DNA from: Verrucomicrobiaceae bacterium UBA1938
GTDB taxonomy: Bacteria; Verrucomicrobiota; Verrucomicrobiia; Verrucomicrobiales; Verrucomicrobiaceae
Length of the DNA: 64,000 nucleotides
Assembly: GCA_002336895.1 (NCBI GenBank)
Contig: DDFC01000022.1
Location: forward strand, 1 to 64,000
Direction of reading: 5' to 3'
Of the stretch, positions 60,053 to 64,000 are shown one piece after another. Positions within the stretch are counted from its first letter, which is position 1; the number at the start of each line of letters is the position of its first letter. The notes below the pieces were generated by a model. That model searched no databases, was not told where the DNA came from, and saw only the letters and a list, made by a program, of their open reading frames with translations. The position numbers and the translations under genes were made by a program.

Positions 60053-61348
60053 TCAGGCAAACAAACTGGTGATCGGCTGGCCTTTGTCCGTCACGGTGAA
60101 GGGTCGCTTGGTGCTTGAGTAAAGCACGAGGTCCAGCGGCAGGCCGAGAGCGTAGGCGATGGTGGCGTTGAAGTCGGGCACGCTGACTTTGTTTTCCGTG
60201 ACCTCGATGCCTTTGTCGGTCTTGCCATAGACCTGACCACCGGCGATGCCGCCGCCCCAGAGGACGGAGCTGAAGGCTTTGGGGTAGTGGTCGCGGCCTT
60301 CATTCTGGTTGATCTTCGGCGTGCGGCCGAATTCGGAGGTGAGGACGACGAGGGTGTCATCCAGCAGGCCGCGGCGTTCGAGATCGGTGAGTAGGGTGCC
60401 GAGGGCCTTGTCCAGTTCTCCGCAGCGCTCGGGCAGGCGGGCGGCGATGTCCTGGTGCATGTCCCAGCCGCCGAGGTTCACCTCCACAAAGCGCACACCG
60501 TGCTCGATGAGACGGCGGGCAAGGAGGCAGCCCTGGGCGAAGTTTCCAGAACCGTACTCCGCGTGCGTGGCATCGGATTCCTTGCTGAGGTCGAAGGCTT
60601 CGAGGTCCTCGCTCTTCATGACCTTGATGGCGTCTTTGTAAACGTCCGCGTAGGCTTTCACATTCTTGTAGTTGTAGGACTGCTGGAAACCCTGGTCGAG
60701 CTTGGCAGAAAGTCCGAGGCGATAGTCGAAATCGCTCTCGGTCAGCGCGGCGGGGCGGTGGCTGTTTTGCAGTCCCTTGGAGGGATCGTTGAGGATCAGC
60801 GGTTGGAAGGCGGCCTCAAAGAAACCACCGCCGGGGTGCTTGCTGTCGCTGGTGATGATGACGGAGCCGGGCAGGTCGGCATTCCCCTTCCCCTGGAACT
60901 TCTGCATCCACGCGCCCAGCGTGGGGTGCCGGGTGGCGCCGCGCATGGTGTAGCTGGTATGCTGAAAGTAGTTCCCCTGAGCATGCGCGCCCTGGGTGGA
61001 GGTGAGCGAATTGATGATGGCGCCGCGGTGCATCATCTTCGCGGTGTGCGGCAGCAGCTCGCCGATCTGCACGCCGTCCGCGCTGGTGGGAATGGTCTTG
61101 GTGCCGCCCATGGTGTCCGCGCCGGGGACGCAGCCAAAGGTGTCCAGGTGCGTCATGCCTCCTGACATGTAGAGATAGATGACGCGCTTGGCCGTCGCGG
61201 CCTGCTTCGCCTTGCTGGAGCCTTCAAAGGCAGCATACCCGCGCGGCGCGAGGGCGCTCATCACGGTGACGCCCAGGCAGGTCTTGGCGATGTTTTTGGC
61301 AAAGTCACGGCGGGTGACATCGTCACAGGAGTTGAGCAGGGTTTTCAT
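60053..61348 (-). CDS. DUF1501 family exported protein
   Basis: The 431-residue product begins with a twin-arginine-like signal (TRRDFAKNIAKTCLG) and has the DUF1501/sulfatase-like landmarks YLYMSGGMTHLDTFGC, TSTQGAHAQGNYFQH, LVVLTSEFGRTPKINQNEGRDHYP. The family is exported and abundant in Planctomycetes and Verrucomicrobia, always near DUF1549/DUF1553 genes as here. The activity is not established. It starts 25 bases after the preceding gene, so they are co-transcribed. Confidence 0.92.
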   Translation of the reverse strand: MKTLLNSCDDVTRRDFAKNIAKTCLGVTVMSALAPRGYAAFEGSSKAKQAATAKRVIYLYMSGGMTHLDTFGCVPGADTMGGTKTIPTSADGVQIGELLPHTAKMMHRGAIINSLTSTQGAHAQGNYFQHTSYTMRGATRHPTLGAWMQKFQGKGNADLPGSVIITSDSKHPGGGFFEAAFQPLILNDPSKGLQNSHRPAALTESDFDYRLGLSAKLDQGFQQSYNYKNVKAYADVYKDAIKVMKSEDLEAFDLSKESDATHAEYGSGNFAQGCLLARRLIEHGVRFVEVNLGGWDMHQDIAARLPERCGELDKALGTLLTDLERRGLLDDTLVVLTSEFGRTPKINQNEGRDHYPKAFSSVLWGGGIAGGQVYGKTDKGIEVTENKVSVPDFNATIAYALGLPLDLVLYSSTKRPFTVTDKGQPITSLFA

Positions 61349-61373
61349 GGGGGCGCGTGAGTGAGTGGAAGGA

Positions 61374-63539
61374 TTACTGAACAAAGAGGAACTGGGAACC
61401 GGTGATGAGCGCGTGGGTGACGTCTGCGACGGCCTTGTCTCCGCGTTCCTTGATGACGCCATTGAGAATGGCCTGCTCACCAGCAGTGGGCGCACGGCTG
61501 AGCAGCGCGTGGTAGAGGGTGGAGATTTTCTGCGCGGGCGTCCCAGCCTTGGCGATGGCCTGGTTCAGCTTGGAAGCCGGGTTGCTGATGACATCCGCAG
61601 CAGGGCCGTTGAGCAGGGTGAGCGCCTGCGGCACAGAGGCGTCGTCGCTGGCGTTCTGGATGAGTTCGCGGTCACTCTGGCCAAAGGTGCGCAGGAAGGT
61701 GCCGGGGCGTGCGGGGCTGGGCTGCTCCGAGGCGCGGGAGGTGAGGCCCATGCCGTCCTTGCCGCTGCTGTTGCGCTGGTAGGCTTTCAGGAACTCTTTG
61801 CGCTGCTCCTTGGTCATGGATGCGAGCGTCTTGGGGTCGATCTGCGGGCGCTTGTCTGGCTTCTCGGGGCGGTAGCCCTGGCGCAGGTCATCCGCACGTT
61901 CCTTGCCCAGCAGGGCCACGAGGATGTCCTTCTCCGAGGCTTTGCGCAGGGCGCTGGCTTCCTTGGCGAGCTTCTTCGCCTCCGCCGTGGTGTCGATGCC
62001 CTTGGCCTTGTCGGCCTCCAGCTTGGCCTTCATTTCGTCGATCTGCTTCTGGTTTGCATCCAGCTTGGCCCGCCCCTCCTTGGCGATCTGCACCAGTCCT
62101 TCGGGCCCCTTGGATTTGACGGTGCCGAGGAACATCGAGAGATCGTCGAGATACTGGTGCAGGCGGGCGTTTTCGTCATCGACGCTGTCATCCACGTTGC
62201 CCTTGGAGAGGGTGACAAAGGAGTCCCAGATCTGCTCCGCGCTCATGCGGCGCAGGATGGGACCGGTGAAGTGGTAGGTCTCCCCAAGCGGCACCTCGTT
62301 GGCCGTGGCGGCACGCTGGTAGGTGTCGGTATTGTAGAGCACACGGAGGAAGGATTTGAGCGAGTACTGCTTCTCCACCATGAGCTGGCCGAGGTAGTCC
62401 ATCAGCGCCGGATTGCTGGCCACGGTGCTGTCGGTCATTTCATCCACGGGCTCGATGAGGCCGACGCCGAAGGCCTTCTTCCACATGCGGTTGGCGATCA
62501 CCGTGGTGAAGCGCGGATTCTCGGGGCTGGTCATCCAGTCGGCAAAGGCGGCGAGCTGCGTCTGGCCGGGCTTGAGCACGGCATCCTGGCCAAACATGGT
62601 CTTGGGCTCCACCTTCTGGCCCGGCTTGGCATCGGGATATTTGTAGTCCGCTGGGAGGGAGGGCAGCCTGCCCTCCTGCCATTCGGCGCTGGTGTAGCGC
62701 AGCGGCTTCATCACGTCCTGCATGGCGCGTTTGACCTGCGTCATGTCCTCTTTGCTGATCTTGGACTCCTCGGCCTTTTTCTCGGCCTGCAGCTTGGCCT
62801 TGTAGGCTTTCTGCTCCTCCTTGGTCATGGCTTTGAGAGCCTTCTTGTCCAGCTCCATGGTTTTGCTGGCGCTGCTTTTAAAGTCCAGCCCGCGGCTCTT
62901 GGTGTCCATGCCGTAGGTGAAGGCAGCCATGTGGTAGTAGTCCATCTGCGACCATTTGTCGAAAGGGTGGTTGTGGCATTGCGCGCAGACGATGCTGGTG
63001 CCCAGAAAGACCTGCACGGTGTAGGCGAGGTGGTCGAGCTTGTTTTCATCCCGCTGCCAGAAGCCGATGCTGCCGCTGTCCCACACGCCGCCGTCGGTGG
63101 TGAGGAGGTTTTTCACGAACTTGTCATACGGCACGTTGGCTTTGACCTGCTGCTTGAGCCACTCCTCGTAGGCCTCGGCAGTGATTCGGCCCTTCACGTT
63201 GTCTGTCAGGCGCAGCACATCGGCCCAGTAGTTGAACATGTGACTGGTGTAGCCGTCGGAGGCCAGGAGGGTGTCGATGAGCTTGGCGCGCTTCTCCGGG
63301 TCTTTGGAGCTGATGTAGGCGCGGGATTCTTCCAATGTGGGGATGCGGCCCGCGATGTCCAGATACAGGCGGCGCACCAGCACCTCGTCGCTAGCGGGCG
63401 GATTGGCCTTCAGGCCTGCCTTGTCCCAGTCCTGGCGCAGGAGCTGGTCGATCTTCTGGCTCTCCGGCAGCGGGGCGGCTGGCAGGGCGGCCAGACCGAG
63501 TGTGGCAATGAGCACGGGGGTGAGGTAAAGCGCGTTCAT
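61374..63539 (-). CDS. DUF1549/DUF1553 family exported protein
   Basis: The 721-residue product has a signal peptide, DUF1549 in the N-terminal third (LVRRLYLDIAGRIPTLEESR; CAQCHNHPFDKW with a CxxCH site) and DUF1553 in the C-terminal part (NRMWKKAFGVGLIEPVDEM; LRRMSAEQIWDSFV; QALTLLNGPA). A long Lys/Ala/Glu-rich coiled-coil insertion is visible (about 460-540). The CxxCH may bind haem c, though the upstream cytochrome domain common in larger homologues is missing. Function is unknown; the DUF1501 partner follows. ATG at 63539 starts the signal peptide. Confidence 0.92.
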   Translation of the reverse strand: MNALYLTPVLIATLGLAALPAAPLPESQKIDQLLRQDWDKAGLKANPPASDEVLVRRLYLDIAGRIPTLEESRAYISSKDPEKRAKLIDTLLASDGYTSHMFNYWADVLRLTDNVKGRITAEAYEEWLKQQVKANVPYDKFVKNLLTTDGGVWDSGSIGFWQRDENKLDHLAYTVQVFLGTSIVCAQCHNHPFDKWSQMDYYHMAAFTYGMDTKSRGLDFKSSASKTMELDKKALKAMTKEEQKAYKAKLQAEKKAEESKISKEDMTQVKRAMQDVMKPLRYTSAEWQEGRLPSLPADYKYPDAKPGQKVEPKTMFGQDAVLKPGQTQLAAFADWMTSPENPRFTTVIANRMWKKAFGVGLIEPVDEMTDSTVASNPALMDYLGQLMVEKQYSLKSFLRVLYNTDTYQRAATANEVPLGETYHFTGPILRRMSAEQIWDSFVTLSKGNVDDSVDDENARLHQYLDDLSMFLGTVKSKGPEGLVQIAKEGRAKLDANQKQIDEMKAKLEADKAKGIDTTAEAKKLAKEASALRKASEKDILVALLGKERADDLRQGYRPEKPDKRPQIDPKTLASMTKEQRKEFLKAYQRNSSGKDGMGLTSRASEQPSPARPGTFLRTFGQSDRELIQNASDDASVPQALTLLNGPAADVISNPASKLNQAIAKAGTPAQKISTLYHALLSRAPTAGEQAILNGVIKERGDKAVADVTHALITGSQFLFVQ

Positions 63540-63748
63540 GTAGGCTATAGGGCGTGTGGCGGCGGAAACGACGTGTTTCAGCACATCTTATCGCAAAATG
63601 AGAGCAAACCACCGTGCGCATCCACCCGCCGGCACTTGCGGGTGACCGCCTGCACGCGTCATGCCTCTCCAGCCACGCTGAGAACTGATGAAACAATTTA
63701 AATGTTTTTTAGAATGCACTCAGAGCGCGGTGCTTATTTTGGCCGGGC

Positions 63749-64000
63749 ATGAAAACCCACCTCGTCCTCGCCTGCGTGTCCCTGCTGCTAGGCACCAATC
63801 TGCTGACCTACGCCCACACGCAGTACCACACCACCAGCCAGGTGCTGGTGGCCGCCGAGGAGCGCGTGCGCGCAGCCCTGCAGCCGGAAGGGCTGGACGA
63901 GGAACTGCTGCCGCGCACTGGCACGGACCGCAAGATGGTGCGCACGGCGCTGCTGGATGCCGGTGGCCGCTACTACGGCTGGAATGAGCAGGTGGGCACC
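63749..64000 (+). CDS. Unidentified protein with signal peptide or anchor, cut by window end
   Basis: The ATG at 63749 opens 84 codons to the end of the window. The first 20 residues are hydrophobic (LVLACVSLLLGTNLLTYA), followed by a helical, charged stretch (VLVAAEERVRAALQPEG) and RYYGWNEQ. This frame was preferred to an overlapping one starting at 63688, which lacks protein-like composition. A possible -10 box TAGAAT lies at 63710-63715 without a clear -35. Confidence 0.55.
   Translation, partial: MKTHLVLACVSLLLGTNLLTYAHTQYHTTSQVLVAAEERVRAALQPEGLDEELLPRTGTDRKMVRTALLDAGGRYYGWNEQVGT

Noticed and set aside
61365..63701. Long open frame on the plus strand opposite the DUF1549/DUF1553 gene
   Set aside because: Low-complexity Gly/Val/Leu/His composition and no domain; the minus strand is the real gene.
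63688..63987. Open frame at the right end starting with ATG at 63688
   Set aside because: Its later part is Arg/Ala/Gly/His-rich shadow; the overlapping frame from 63749 has a proper signal sequence.

Overview
The window looks like a chromosomal segment of a Verrucomicrobiota bacterium, probably of the Verrucomicrobiaceae (Prosthecobacter-like). The evidence is lineage habit, not a marker gene: high GC; planctomycete/verrucomicrobial cytochrome proteins with CxxCH sites; an adjacent DUF1549/DUF1553 and DUF1501 pair; PQQ-type beta-propellers; a Hanks-type kinase fused to PEGA and FGE-sulfatase-like domains; and PEP-CTERM/exosortase genes. No rRNA, tRNA, CRISPR array, integrase or insertion-sequence transposase was seen.

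Layout. 90-7853 (minus): cytochrome c maturation (CcsA-type and ResB-type), a lipoprotein, and two membrane or periplasmic cytochrome proteins. 8027-10970: photolyase, a small membrane protein and a DUF3050 protein. 11-15 kb (minus): an accessory two-gene module, a Toprim protein overlapping a DUF3987 protein by ATGA, surrounded and invaded by palindromic repeats. 15.1-21.4 kb: kinase/FGE protein, a repeat-rich spacer, an ArnT-like GT39 overlapping a PIG-L deacetylase, and a divergent GT2. 21.4-26.4 kb (minus): a three-gene export operon like yhiI-rbbA-yhhJ. 26.9-30.9 kb: two secreted beta-propellers ending at a clear terminator, then a frameshifted VOC pseudogene.

31.6-38.2 kb: two LuxR-type regulators flank a comparatively AT-rich spacer. 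The second regulator has a receiver without its phosphorylation residues and precedes a PEP-CTERM protein, an exosortase-EpsI fusion and a TPR membrane protein. 38.4-43.4 kb: topB, then ybgC-like and ispH, then an L,D-transpeptidase lipoprotein. 43.5-56.0 kb: a type II secretion operon in the order E, F, G, H, I, J, K, L, M, an unassigned periplasmic protein, D. A complete antitoxin/toxin pair sits between gspE and gspF. No gspC or gspO was found in the window.

56.1-64.0 kb: a dipeptide epimerase overlapping an M20 peptidase (probable muropeptide salvage), a PAS protein with a C-terminal cysteine motif, a nitrilase-fold hydrolase, the DUF1501/DUF1549-DUF1553 pair, and the start of an unidentified gene cut by the window end.

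A recurring theme is several families of short palindromic intergenic repeats. Some copies share sequence while others change both stem arms in a compensating way. In the DUF3987 and Toprim genes, similar repeat sequence is read as in-frame linker. Many adjacent genes overlap by ATGA or TGATG, implying translational coupling. Purine-rich ribosome-binding sites are seldom obvious, so many starts were chosen from signal peptides, domain borders and gene overlaps.
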